This document shows, in pieces, positions 51,498-60,000 of a stretch of 64,000 nt of DNA. Positions within the stretch are counted from its first letter, which is position 1. Each line of letters opens with the position of its first letter. The notes under the pieces are model-generated. The model saw nothing but the letters and a program-made list of their open reading frames with translations. It was not told the origin of the DNA and ran no database searches. This DNA is from Candidatus Melainabacteria bacterium (lineage in GTDB: Bacteria > Cyanobacteriota > Vampirovibrionia > Obscuribacterales > Obscuribacteraceae): positions 124,001 to 188,000 of the forward strand of contig JADJWK010000004.1 of assembly GCA_016716405.1 (NCBI GenBank), in the 5' to 3' direction. A program made the translations under genes and the position numbers.

Positions 51498-53861
51498 ATG
51501 ATTTCCGAGATCAAGAAAGAAACCATGACAGCCGACATTGTCGTGACCGGTACGGTTCAGGGCGTCGGCTTCCGGCCTTTCGTCTACCGCCTGGCTCGAG
51601 AGCTGGGTCTGCGTGGAACAGTGAAAAACGCCGGTGGCTCGGTGGAGATCTCGGTGGCCGGGAGCCGCCAGGCGATCGATTCTTTCATGGATCGGCTGCG
51701 CAGCGACGCCCCGGACGCCGCCGTGGTGGACCGGGTCTGGCCGGTTCATTACAGAGAAGGCGATCTGGAGGACGAAGGCTTCGCGATCGAGACCAGTGAA
51801 GGGCGGGATGACAGCCGCCTGGAGATATCTCCTGACATCGCCACCTGCGATCAATGTCTGACTGAGCTTCTCGACAAAGCCGACCGCCGCTACCGTTATC
51901 CTTTCATCAACTGCACCAATTGCGGGCCGCGTTTCACCATCATCCACAAGCTTCCTTACGACCGGGCCTCCACGGTGATGGATCGGTTCGCCATGTGCGA
52001 CCTCTGCCAGGCTGAATTCCTCGATCCCGGAGATCGGCGCTTTCATGCCCAGCCCAACGCCTGCGCGCGCTGCGGTCCGTCCCTGAGCTTCCGGCTCACC
52101 GGCGGCGAGCTTGTCACGAAAGGAGACGACGCCCTCGAGAATGCCGAGCTCCTCCTCATCGATGGCGGCATACTCGCTCTCAAGGGACTGGGAGGCTTCC
52201 ACCTGGCCTGCCTGGCCACCGACGAGGCGGCGGTGAGCCGCTTGCGAGAGAGGAAGCACCGGGAAGAGAAACCCCTGGCGGTGATGATGCCGGACCTGAC
52301 CACCTGCCAGCGCTACTGCCATCTGGACCGGGACGAAATCAGGGCCTTGACCGGTGCCCAGAGACCGATTGTTCTTTTGAGAATCAAGGAAGGCGCCGGC
52401 CTGCCTGATTGCGTGGCTCCCGGTCTCGACGAGCTCGGGGTGATGCTTCCTTATACTCCCCTGCATCATCTTCTATCGAGAGACCTGGACAGTCCCCTGG
52501 TGATGACCAGCGGCAATCTTTCCGAGGAGCCCATCGCCACCGGCAATGCCGAGGCAATCGAGCGACTTTCGGTCATCGCCGACGGTTTCCTGCTTCACGA
52601 CCGGGACATCGAGAGCCGTTATGACGATTCGGTATCACGGGTGATGCTGGGCGCCAACCGTCTCATCCGCCGGGCCCGTGGGTACGCGCCGGCTCCCCTG
52701 CGTCTCGATTTCTATATCAACGAGCATGTCCTCGCCCTGGGCGGTCATCTCAAGAACACTTTCTGCGTCATCGACGGCAACCGCGCGTATCTGAGCCAGC
52801 ATATCGGCGACCTGGACAACCTGGAATCCAGAGAGCATCTCCGGGAGACCCTGGTAAGCTATCAACGTCTCTTCGAGCTGAGCCCGGAGATTCTCGCTTT
52901 CGATATGCATCCCGATTATGCCACAAGCAATCTATTCGAACTCTGGTCGGGCAGCACGGAAGAGGCGCCCATCGACATGGCCTCCATCGAGGATATGGTG
53001 GCCGTGCAGCACCATCACGCTCATATCGCCGCCTGCATGGTGGAGTACAAACTCACTGATCCGGTTATCGGCATCGCCTTCGACGGTATCGGATATGGTG
53101 AAGACGGCAATTTCTGGGGCGGCGAGTTCCTCAAGTGCGACTACCGGTCCTACGAGCGCCTCGCCCATATCGATTATCTACCAATGCCCGGCGCCATGAC
53201 CGCCGTCAGAGAGCCTTGGCGCATGGCCCTATCAGCCCTCTGGCAGTGCGACAGGGTCCGCGCCCGGCAATTCGGGGAAAAGCTCGTCGAGCGAATTCCG
53301 GGAATCGAAGTAGATCTGCCTTTCGCTTTCGAGCAGCTTGAGAATCGAACAGACCTGACCCTGACCAGCAGTTGCGGACGGCTTTTCGATGCTGTCGCCA
53401 GCCTTCTGGGCATAAGCGACTGCAATGCTTACGAAGGGCAATCAGCCATGCTTCTCGAGGCAGCCGCCAGGAGAAGCACTGCCGGCGAGGACATCCTCCC
53501 GCTGGATTTCGAGATTGAAGAGGTGGACGGACTTTCCAGAATCTCGCTGGCCCCGGCCCTGAGCCAGATCTATCGCCTCCACACCGGCGGCAGCTCTGCC
53601 CTGGACCTGGCTTACCGTTTCCATTACACAATAGCGGTAATCATGACCGAAACCGCCTTGAAGCTCCGGGAAGGCTACGGACTGAACCAGGTCTGCATGT
53701 CGGGCGGAGTCTTCCAGAACCGTATCCTGACGACGACAGCCGAGAAAATGCTGCGTCGCCAGGGTTTCGATGTCTTCCTGCCCGCCCGGGTGCCTGTCAA
53801 CGATGGTGGTCTGAGCCTGGGACAGGCGGTGGTCGCCCTGGCCCAACTGTCCAAGATCTAG
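51498..53861 (+). CDS. hypF: [NiFe]-hydrogenase maturation carbamoyltransferase
   Basis: 787 residues with all HypF parts: acylphosphatase domain (VQGVGFRPFVYRLA), two zinc-finger pairs (CDQCLTEL...CTNCGPRFT; CDLCQAEF...CARCGPS), YrdC-like domain (GGFHLACLATDEAAV; REEKPLAVMMPD) and Kae1-like domain (VQHHHAHIAACMVE; IAFDGIGYG; CMSGGVFQN). Known: makes the CN ligands of the Ni-Fe site from carbamoyl phosphate with HypE. The other hyp genes are not in this window. Tandem AAATCCCT lies 39-54 bases upstream of the start. Confidence 0.95.
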   Translation: MISEIKKETMTADIVVTGTVQGVGFRPFVYRLARELGLRGTVKNAGGSVEISVAGSRQAIDSFMDRLRSDAPDAAVVDRVWPVHYREGDLEDEGFAIETSEGRDDSRLEISPDIATCDQCLTELLDKADRRYRYPFINCTNCGPRFTIIHKLPYDRASTVMDRFAMCDLCQAEFLDPGDRRFHAQPNACARCGPSLSFRLTGGELVTKGDDALENAELLLIDGGILALKGLGGFHLACLATDEAAVSRLRERKHREEKPLAVMMPDLTTCQRYCHLDRDEIRALTGAQRPIVLLRIKEGAGLPDCVAPGLDELGVMLPYTPLHHLLSRDLDSPLVMTSGNLSEEPIATGNAEAIERLSVIADGFLLHDRDIESRYDDSVSRVMLGANRLIRRARGYAPAPLRLDFYINEHVLALGGHLKNTFCVIDGNRAYLSQHIGDLDNLESREHLRETLVSYQRLFELSPEILAFDMHPDYATSNLFELWSGSTEEAPIDMASIEDMVAVQHHHAHIAACMVEYKLTDPVIGIAFDGIGYGEDGNFWGGEFLKCDYRSYERLAHIDYLPMPGAMTAVREPWRMALSALWQCDRVRARQFGEKLVERIPGIEVDLPFAFEQLENRTDLTLTSSCGRLFDAVASLLGISDCNAYEGQSAMLLEAAARRSTAGEDILPLDFEIEEVDGLSRISLAPALSQIYRLHTGGSSALDLAYRFHYTIAVIMTETALKLREGYGLNQVCMSGGVFQNRILTTTAEKMLRRQGFDVFLPARVPVNDGGLSLGQAVVALAQLSKI

Positions 53862-53868
53862 GAGAGCA

Positions 53869-55194
53869 ATGCTGAAAAATACAGGCACCGCAACACAAAT
53901 GACCTGGCACGCTGAATACAAACGGAAAGTCACGACCGCCGCCGAGGCTATCAGAAGTATCAAGTCCGGTGACAGCATCTATATACAGTCCAATGCGGCC
54001 GCGCCGGTGCCCCTGATCGAGGCGCTGGTAGAGAGGAACGGCGAGCTCAAAGACGTAGAGATATTCCATATACTGACCATGGGTCCGGCGGAATACATCA
54101 AGCCCGAATATGCGGACTCTTTCAAAGTGCATGCCCTGTTCATCGGACAGAACGTCCGGGAAGCAGTCAATGAGGGGAGAGCCGACTATACCCCCTGCTT
54201 TCTCTCCGAGATCCCTTCCCTCTTCCGTTCCCGCATCCTGCCCCTGGATGTCTGCCTCCTGCAGGTGTCTCCGCCTGACGAGCATGGCTTCTGCAGCTAC
54301 GGTGTCTCGGTGGACTGCTCTCTGGCTGCCCGGAAAACCGCCAGGATAGTAATCGCCGAGGTCAACCGGCAGATGCCCCGCACACTCGGGCGCTCTTTCG
54401 TGCATTTCAGCCGTCTCGACCATGTCGTCGAGACCGACCGGCCCCTTCCCGAGCTCCAAGCCAAGCCTATCGATGAGGTGGCAGACACCATCGGCAAGCA
54501 TGTGGCCACTCTCGTGGAAGACGGGGCGACTCTGCAGATGGGCATAGGAACGATACCGGATGCGATACTGAAGAATCTCGAGGACAAGAAAGACCTTGGT
54601 ATCCATAGCGAGATGTTCTCGGATGGTATTCTCGATCTAGTCGAGATGGGCGTCCTCACCAATGACCGCAAGACGGTCCTGCAGGGGAAGATAGCGGTCT
54701 CATTCGTGATGGGCAGCCGGCGACTCTATGACTTCGTCGACAACAACCCCCAGATCGAGTTCCAGACCAGCGATTTCATCAACGATCCTTTCGTCATCGC
54801 CCGCAATTTCAAAATGACCGCCATCAATTCGGCTCTCCAGGTCGACCTGTCAGGGCAGGTCTGCTCCGACTCTGTGGGCGAGACTCTTTACAGCGGGTTC
54901 GGCGGTCAGGTGGACTTCATCCGAGGCGCCGCCAGGGCAGAGGGCGGCAAGCCGATCATAGCGATTCCCTCCACCGCCAGAGGTGGGGAGGTCTCCCGCA
55001 TCGTCACCCATCTCAGCAAAGGCTCTGGAGTAGTCACCACCAGGGCGGACGTCCACTACGTCGTCACCGAATACGGTATTGCGGATCTGTTCGGCAAGAA
55101 TCTCAAAGACCGGGCTCGCGAGCTGATCGGCATCGCCCATCCGAAATTCAGGGAGGGTCTCGAGAAGGAGTGCGCGGCGGTGCCCTGGCTTTAG
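53869..55194 (+). CDS. Acetyl-CoA hydrolase / CoA-transferase family protein
   Basis: 441 residues, GGAG five bases before the ATG. CoA-transferase family I layout: DVCLLQVSPPDEHGFCSYGVS in the N-half, the catalytic-Glu block GIHSEMFSDG, and the C-terminal GGQVDFIRGAARAEGGKP and HYVVTEYGIADLFGKNLKDRA with GIAHPKFR at the end. This fits succinyl-CoA:acetate, butyryl-CoA:acetate or 4-hydroxybutyrate CoA-transferases as well as acetyl-CoA hydrolase. Seven bases after hypF. With acetate kinase downstream it suggests acetate as a fermentation product, or a source of ATP. Confidence 0.9.
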   Translation: MLKNTGTATQMTWHAEYKRKVTTAAEAIRSIKSGDSIYIQSNAAAPVPLIEALVERNGELKDVEIFHILTMGPAEYIKPEYADSFKVHALFIGQNVREAVNEGRADYTPCFLSEIPSLFRSRILPLDVCLLQVSPPDEHGFCSYGVSVDCSLAARKTARIVIAEVNRQMPRTLGRSFVHFSRLDHVVETDRPLPELQAKPIDEVADTIGKHVATLVEDGATLQMGIGTIPDAILKNLEDKKDLGIHSEMFSDGILDLVEMGVLTNDRKTVLQGKIAVSFVMGSRRLYDFVDNNPQIEFQTSDFINDPFVIARNFKMTAINSALQVDLSGQVCSDSVGETLYSGFGGQVDFIRGAARAEGGKPIIAIPSTARGGEVSRIVTHLSKGSGVVTTRADVHYVVTEYGIADLFGKNLKDRARELIGIAHPKFREGLEKECAAVPWL

Positions 55195-55237
55195 GCCCTA
55201 TCAGTGCCCGGTATAAGTTCGGTATTCATTCCCAGGG

Positions 55238-55618
55238 ATGATCGCAAGGGCAGCCAATCGACTCAAGATCGGTAAAGAGAGCGATGACATCATCTCGTTG
55301 CCAGGAGAAGATGTATCTATTGAAGCATCAATAGAAAACGCCATGAACAGCAAAGCGATACATCTGATGTCTGACGAAAAGAACGACGGCCTGGAGGCAT
55401 TCATAGCTCTCAGCCAGCGAACCAGAATGTCCGGCGACCTCGACCATGCCGAAAAACTCTTGAAAGGCGGTCTCAAGCGAGCCGAAGAGGAGATGACCCG
55501 GGCGGAGCTGGCAATGAAACGCTTCCTAGAAGAGCTTATCGTCATCTATGAAACCCAGGGCAAGACAAGCGAAGCCGAGCGCCTGCGCAAGCGTCTCGAC
55601 TCATTTCGAAAGCATTGA
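55238..55618 (+). CDS. Small TPR-like helical protein
   Basis: 126 residues. The second half shows a TPR-like pair (ALSQRTRMSGDLDHAEKLLK; MKRFLEELIVIYETQGKTSE). No signal peptide. CCCAGGG directly precedes the ATG. The gene sits between the CoA-transferase and a GNAT gene on the same strand. Function unknown; a protein-protein adaptor is inferred. Confidence 0.7.
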   Translation: MIARAANRLKIGKESDDIISLPGEDVSIEASIENAMNSKAIHLMSDEKNDGLEAFIALSQRTRMSGDLDHAEKLLKGGLKRAEEEMTRAELAMKRFLEELIVIYETQGKTSEAERLRKRLDSFRKH

Positions 55619-55650
55619 CGTACCTCGGCACCTCTGAGACACTACCCCTC

Positions 55651-56187
55651 ATGACCACCTATCAGGCCATGGAGAGGCTGCTGGACGGCCGGGAAGCCTT
55701 TATAAGGGAGCTCGGACCTGCCGACCGTGAGAATCTCCTCACAGTCTGGGCGCACCTTTCGCCGATCTCCAGGTATTACCGCTTTTTGAGCCCCAAGAAG
55801 GCTCTCACCGACGGCGATCTCGACTATTTCACCAATATCGATTTCAAGAGCCATGTAGCTCTTATAGTGTTCGTCGACGAAAATGGCGAGATGTCCCCGG
55901 TAGCCACCGGGCGCTATATCGTCACCGACGGCGGCCAGGGTAAGGATGCCGAGATCGCTTTCGTGGTGGACGATCCTTACCAGGGAATGGGTATAGGATC
56001 CCTGCTTCTGGCTCATCTCACATCCCTGGCTCGCCAGAGAGGCATCGAGTCCTTCTCTGCTTATGTGCTCGCCGAGAACTGGCGAATGATCGAGGTCTTC
56101 GAGCACTCCGGTCTTCCTATGAGGCGATCCACCGAGGATCCCGGACTTCTCAAGATCAATCTTTCCCTGAAGGAGGCTGTTTCTTGA
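55651..56187 (+). CDS. GNAT-family acetyltransferase
   Basis: 178 residues from the ATG at 55651; an in-frame TTG at 55615 overlaps the previous stop (TTGA) and would add 12 residues, and neither has a clear ribosome site. The fold resembles the acetyltransferase half of Pat-type protein lysine acetyltransferases: IRELGPADRENLLTVW, LSPISRYYRFLSPKK and the acetyl-CoA loop DDPYQGMGIGSLLLAHL. Next to acetate/acetyl-CoA genes, control of a metabolic enzyme by lysine acetylation is possible. Confidence 0.87.
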   Translation: MTTYQAMERLLDGREAFIRELGPADRENLLTVWAHLSPISRYYRFLSPKKALTDGDLDYFTNIDFKSHVALIVFVDENGEMSPVATGRYIVTDGGQGKDAEIAFVVDDPYQGMGIGSLLLAHLTSLARQRGIESFSAYVLAENWRMIEVFEHSGLPMRRSTEDPGLLKINLSLKEAVS

Positions 56188-56347
56188 GAATACCGGCAGC
56201 CAGCGCCGCAAGGCCTGCCGCCAGAGCGAGCCAGAGGAGGATCTCGGTTACCTGATCGAGCTCGAGACCGGAATTCACCCTGGCGGCATTGAGCCCCATA
56301 TATGCCAGGGCGATGAGGGCCAGCAAAGAAAGTATCCGGAGAATCAT
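56156..56347 (-). CDS. Small two-helix membrane protein
   Basis: 63 residues from the ATG at 56347. Two hydrophobic helices (LRILSLLALIALAYMGLNAA; TEILLWLALAAGLAALAAGI) with a polar tail KKQPPSGKD. The 3' end overlaps the GNAT gene tail by 32 bases, and the start is 15 bases from the divergent MBL gene. Not recognised. The clear membrane pattern supports coding, but it may also be a high-GC antisense reading. Confidence 0.5.
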   Translation of the reverse strand: MILRILSLLALIALAYMGLNAARVNSGLELDQVTEILLWLALAAGLAALAAGILKKQPPSGKD

Positions 56348-56362
56348 ATATATAATTATGCA

Positions 56363-57763
56363 ATGCGAATAACTTTTTTCGGAGCGGCAAAAGAAGTAAC
56401 TGGGTCCTGCCATCTCCTCGAGACGGAAAAAGCGCGCCTTCTAGTAGATTGCGGCTTGTTCCAGGGAAACAGGCGGCTCGAGCGCCTCAATCTCATCCCG
56501 AGAAAGCTTGCTCCCCGGACTCTCGACTGCGTGCTTCTCACCCACGGTCATCTCGATCACTGCGGGCGTCTGCCATTGCTGGGCAAAGCCGGTTTCAACG
56601 GGCCGATCTACGCTACCCAGGGCACCATCGAGATTGCCACTCTCATCCTCAAAGATGCCGCCCATGTCCAGGAGAACGACATCAAAAGAGAGAACAGGCG
56701 CCGCCAGAGAGCTGGCCAGAAAGCGATCTCGCCCCTTTTTGATTTACGTGACGTGCAGCATATACTGAGCCAGTTCAAATCAGTGGACTACGATGAATGG
56801 TTCGATCCGCTCCCGGGGGTCAGTGTTCGCTATGTCGAAGCCGGTCATATCCTCGGCTCCGCCAGTATCGAGATCGATGCAGGCACCGGCTCGAAACGAA
56901 AGCGCCTGATTTTCTCAGGCGATCTCGGTCCCTATGACGTGCCGATCATGAAAGACCCGGCCCGCATTGACAGAGCCGATTTCGTCTTCATGGAATCCAC
57001 CTATGGAGACAGGGATCACCGCAGCCTCGAGGCTTCCATCGCCGAATTCCGGGAGCTAATAGACGAATGCACCAAAAAAGGCGGCAAAGTCCTCATTCCG
57101 GTCTTCGCCGTCGGCAGGACCCAGCAGGTTCTCTACCACCTGGCGGAGCTTTTCCGTGAAGGGAAGCTGAAACCGATTCCGATTTATCTGGACAGCCCCA
57201 TGGCTATCCAGGCAACCGCCATCTATCAGAAGCATCCGGAGCTCCAGGACAGAGAGGCCCAGAACCTGGCAAACTCGGGACAGCTCCGCAAAGACCTGTC
57301 GAGCCTGCGCCTCTGCGAGTCGGCACCGGAGTCCATGCTCCTCAATGAGACTCCCGGCCCCTGCATCATCATGGCCGGCGCCGGCATGTGCAATGCCGGA
57401 AGGATTCTGCATCATCTCAAACACAATCTCTGGTTGGAATCCACCACTGTAATCATCGTCGGCTACCAGGCCCGGGGCTCCCTGGGACGCATGCTCGTAG
57501 ACGGAGCCGATACCGTCAAGATCATGGGCGAGACCATCGCCGTCAAAGCGAAAGTCCGGGGAGTAGGAGGCTTCAGCGCCCATGCCGACCAGAGCGATCT
57601 GATCCGCTGGCTCTCTTCAATGACCTCCACCAATCCGAAAGTGACACTCATCCACGGAGAGCCTCATCCCATGAGCCAGCTCGCTTATCGCATCGAAAAC
57701 GATTTCGGTCTGAAGTGCAGTATGCCCTCAATCGGTAGCACCGCGGAGCTGACAAGGTTATGA
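56363..57763 (+). CDS. Metallo-beta-lactamase/beta-CASP RNA-processing-type hydrolase
   Basis: 466 residues. Metal motif LTHGHLDHCGRLP, later AGHILGSASIEI and FSGDLGPYDVPIMKDP, then the beta-CASP insertion (LIPVFAVGRTQQVLYHL; YLDSPMA; IIMAGAGMCNAGRI) and C-terminal FSAHADQSDL and IHGEP. This is the bacterial YSH1/CPSF73-like group: endo/exoribonuclease activity is known for relatives. It overlaps acetate kinase by four bases, an intriguing coupling of an RNase-like enzyme with energy metabolism. Confidence 0.92.
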   Translation: MRITFFGAAKEVTGSCHLLETEKARLLVDCGLFQGNRRLERLNLIPRKLAPRTLDCVLLTHGHLDHCGRLPLLGKAGFNGPIYATQGTIEIATLILKDAAHVQENDIKRENRRRQRAGQKAISPLFDLRDVQHILSQFKSVDYDEWFDPLPGVSVRYVEAGHILGSASIEIDAGTGSKRKRLIFSGDLGPYDVPIMKDPARIDRADFVFMESTYGDRDHRSLEASIAEFRELIDECTKKGGKVLIPVFAVGRTQQVLYHLAELFREGKLKPIPIYLDSPMAIQATAIYQKHPELQDREAQNLANSGQLRKDLSSLRLCESAPESMLLNETPGPCIIMAGAGMCNAGRILHHLKHNLWLESTTVIIVGYQARGSLGRMLVDGADTVKIMGETIAVKAKVRGVGGFSAHADQSDLIRWLSSMTSTNPKVTLIHGEPHPMSQLAYRIENDFGLKCSMPSIGSTAELTRL

Positions 57764-59025
57764 GAATACTGACCCTCAACGCCGGCTCGAGCAGCATCAA
57801 AGCCTCTCTATTCGAGTTCGTCGATCCGGATTCCACAGGGTCTCCCGGCTCGGCCATCCGGGCCCGATGGGATGGATTACTGGACTGGAGCGAGGCCGGT
57901 CATCCCGCTCGCCTGACCATCACCACCAGCGATGGCAAAAAGCACGACCGCCAGGCCGGTCACCCGAAAAGCAGCCACGAGAGAGCAGCAATCATATTAG
58001 AGAGCCTGGCCGAGACTGAAGATCCGGAATCAATAGACTGCGCAGGACATCGCGTGGTGCACGGCGGCAGCACTTATTGCGCCACCACCCTGGTCGACAC
58101 TGAAGTCAAAAAGGAGATCGATCGTCTCACGAAGTTCGCCCCCCTGCACAACAAGCTCAATCTCGAGGTGATTGAGGAAGCCGAGAGACGGCTTCCCGGA
58201 GTGAGACAATACGCCGTTTTCGACACGGCTTTTCATGCCACGATACCGGAGCATGCCTCACTGTATGCGGTGCCTTATTCGTTCTTCGAGGACCTGGGAA
58301 TCAAGCGCTTCGGCTTCCACGGTATATCGCACCAGTACGCAAGCCTGAAAGCAGCCGAGCTGGCAGGATCGATGCCTAACCGCCTGATCGTCTGCCATCT
58401 CGGCAACGGCTGCTCCCTGTCCGCCGTGAAAGGCGGCCTGTCGGTGGACACTACCATGGGTTTCACCCCTCTGGACGGGCTCATGATGGGAAGCCGCTGC
58501 GGCGCCATCGATCCCGGGATTATCTTCCATGTCCTGGCTAACGGCGCTCTCGACGCCGGCGCCCTGGAGTCGGTGCTCAACCGTGAATCCGGACTCAAAG
58601 GGATATCGGGGCTGAGCAACGACATGCGCGAAATCACCCGGGCTATGAAAGACGGTCACCGGAGAGCCACTCTTGCTTTCGATATGTTCGTGCATTCGGT
58701 GGCGGGCAATGCGGGCAGGATGGCCGCCAGTCTGGGAGGGCTCGATGCTCTGGTCTTCACAGGCGGCATAGGCGAGCATTCGGCCCTGGTCAGGGAGCGG
58801 GTGGCAGAAAGGCTCTCGTTCTTGAATATTGCCCTGGACGCAAAACGCAATGACACCGCCGGCGACGATGCCTTCATAAGCAGTACCGACTCAGGAGTCT
58901 CCGTCATTGTCGTGAGAGCCCGGGAAGACCTGATGATTGCCCGCGAATGCCTAGAAAAAGAAGATTGCCTAGAAAAAGAAGATTGCCTAGAGAAAGAAGA
59001 TTGCCTAGACAAAGAAGATTGCTGA
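57760..59025 (+). CDS. ackA: Acetate kinase with an added 18-bp-repeat-encoded C-terminal tail
   Basis: 421 residues. ILTLNAGSSSIKASLFEF at the start, HRVVHGG, FDTAFHATIPEHASLYAVP, GFHGISHQYAS, CHLGNGCSLSAVKGG, and VFTGGIGEHSALVRERV near the end: a complete acetate kinase (acetyl-phosphate + ADP to acetate + ATP). The normal protein would end near residue 396; here four copies of CLEKED-type units plus a final Cys follow, encoded by 58948-59019. Its ATG overlaps the MBL stop (ATGA). No phosphotransacetylase gene is in the window. Confidence 0.95.
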   Translation: MRILTLNAGSSSIKASLFEFVDPDSTGSPGSAIRARWDGLLDWSEAGHPARLTITTSDGKKHDRQAGHPKSSHERAAIILESLAETEDPESIDCAGHRVVHGGSTYCATTLVDTEVKKEIDRLTKFAPLHNKLNLEVIEEAERRLPGVRQYAVFDTAFHATIPEHASLYAVPYSFFEDLGIKRFGFHGISHQYASLKAAELAGSMPNRLIVCHLGNGCSLSAVKGGLSVDTTMGFTPLDGLMMGSRCGAIDPGIIFHVLANGALDAGALESVLNRESGLKGISGLSNDMREITRAMKDGHRRATLAFDMFVHSVAGNAGRMAASLGGLDALVFTGGIGEHSALVRERVAERLSFLNIALDAKRNDTAGDDAFISSTDSGVSVIVVRAREDLMIARECLEKEDCLEKEDCLEKEDCLDKEDC

Positions 59026-59645
59026 AGGAGAAAGTCGCCTCGTTTTTCGATCTGGCGGCGAGACTCTGCACAGCCTATTTATTCATTTTCGCCCTGGTAC
59101 TTCCAGTCTCGGTCTATCTGGTGGTCATCCTTCTCGATCTAACGGGTCTCAGCTCCGTCATAAGAGCCCTCGATCCCGGAAGCTCCTTTCTATCCGGGAT
59201 CGTCCCCCTCGGCATCGTCAGCGGTCCTGTCTATGTCCTCTATCTCAGGAGCCTGCTCATGGTCTGGCGACGCTCGGCCGATACAAAGACTCTCGCCTTC
59301 TCTGCCAGAGAGCTTCTCTATGTTTTCGCCAGCGCGGCGGTTCCGGTCTGGCTATGCTATAGCTTCGACAAACAGGCAGGTGCTTTCAATCCAGTTATTG
59401 AAACCGTCCTGGCATTCTTCCTGGGCATCCTCGTTCTCGCTGTAACCTTCATTCAATTCGATCTGCTGGAGAAAAAGTCTTTTTCTTTCCTGGAGCCCGT
59501 AAAGATCCTGTACGAGAACCTGATCGGGATAGCGATCATCACCGGAAGCCTGGCGATGCTCGGACGAATTACCGGCTATCTGCCTACCCTTATGGTGCTT
59601 CAATTTTCCGCCGCCTATATCTGGTGCCTGGAGGATCGAGACTGA
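58947..59645 (+). CDS. Membrane protein of unknown function, N-terminus read through the ackA repeat
   Basis: Up to 232 residues. The hydrophobic core has about six segments (LCTAYLFIFALVLPVSVYLV; ASAAVPVWLCYSF; TVLAFFLGILVLAVTFIQF; IGIAIITGSLAMLG), a multi-spanning inner-membrane protein. The N-terminus depends on the start: the ATG at 58947 includes four basic RRLPRK units read from the ackA repeat in the +1 frame, while TTG codons inside the repeat would give shorter forms. AAGGAG at 59024 has no in-frame start codon after it. Not recognised. Confidence 0.68.
   Translation: MPRKRRLPRKRRLPRERRLPRQRRLLKEKVASFFDLAARLCTAYLFIFALVLPVSVYLVVILLDLTGLSSVIRALDPGSSFLSGIVPLGIVSGPVYVLYLRSLLMVWRRSADTKTLAFSARELLYVFASAAVPVWLCYSFDKQAGAFNPVIETVLAFFLGILVLAVTFIQFDLLEKKSFSFLEPVKILYENLIGIAIITGSLAMLGRITGYLPTLMVLQFSAAYIWCLEDRD
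58948..59019 (+). repeat. 18-bp tandem repeat at the 3' end of ackA, four copies
   Basis: Unit TGCCTAGAAAAAGAAGAT repeats at 58948, 58966, 58984 and 59002 with single-base changes at one position (CTAGAA, CTAGAG, CTAGAC), followed by TGC TGA. Because 18 is a multiple of three, copy changes keep both overlapping frames open. Confidence 0.95.
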
Positions 59646-59692
59646 GTCACCAGGTATTCATTGCCGAATCGCTGACAAACAGATTGCATTAG

Positions 59693-59910
59693 TTTCTCGG
59701 GTTTCTCTCTCTTTGCCGCCGGAGAGAATTTCTCGTGTTTCTCTCTCTTTGCCGCCGGAGAGAATTTCTCGGGTTTCTCTCTCTTGGCCGCAGGAGAGAA
59801 TTTCTCGCGTTTCTCTCTCTTTGCCGCCGGAGAGAATTTCTCGGGTTTCTCTCTCTCTTTGTCACCGGAGAGAATTTCTCGCGTTTCTCTCTCTTTGCCG
59901 CAGGAGAGAA
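59693..59910. repeat. Tandem repeat array B: six 36-bp hairpin units
   Basis: TTTCTCGnGTTTCTCTCTCT recurs at 59693, 59729, 59765, 59801, 59837 and 59875 (period 36, last 38), separated by (T)TGCCGC(C/A)GGAGAGAA. TTCTCTC and GAGAGAA can form a seven-base stem around the TTTGCCGCCG segment. It fills most of the 355-bp gap between the membrane-protein gene and the SpoIIE phosphatase gene. The core TTTCTCGGGTTT and the AGAG/CTCT arms are shared with array A at 34464. Confidence 0.92.
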
Positions 59911-60000
59911 AGCCCCGAGCCTCGGCAAAGCTCGGATCCCTGCCCCGGGAACGTAATTTCCCCATGTTCATCCGGCCCGGTGGCAAACTAAAATCTGACC

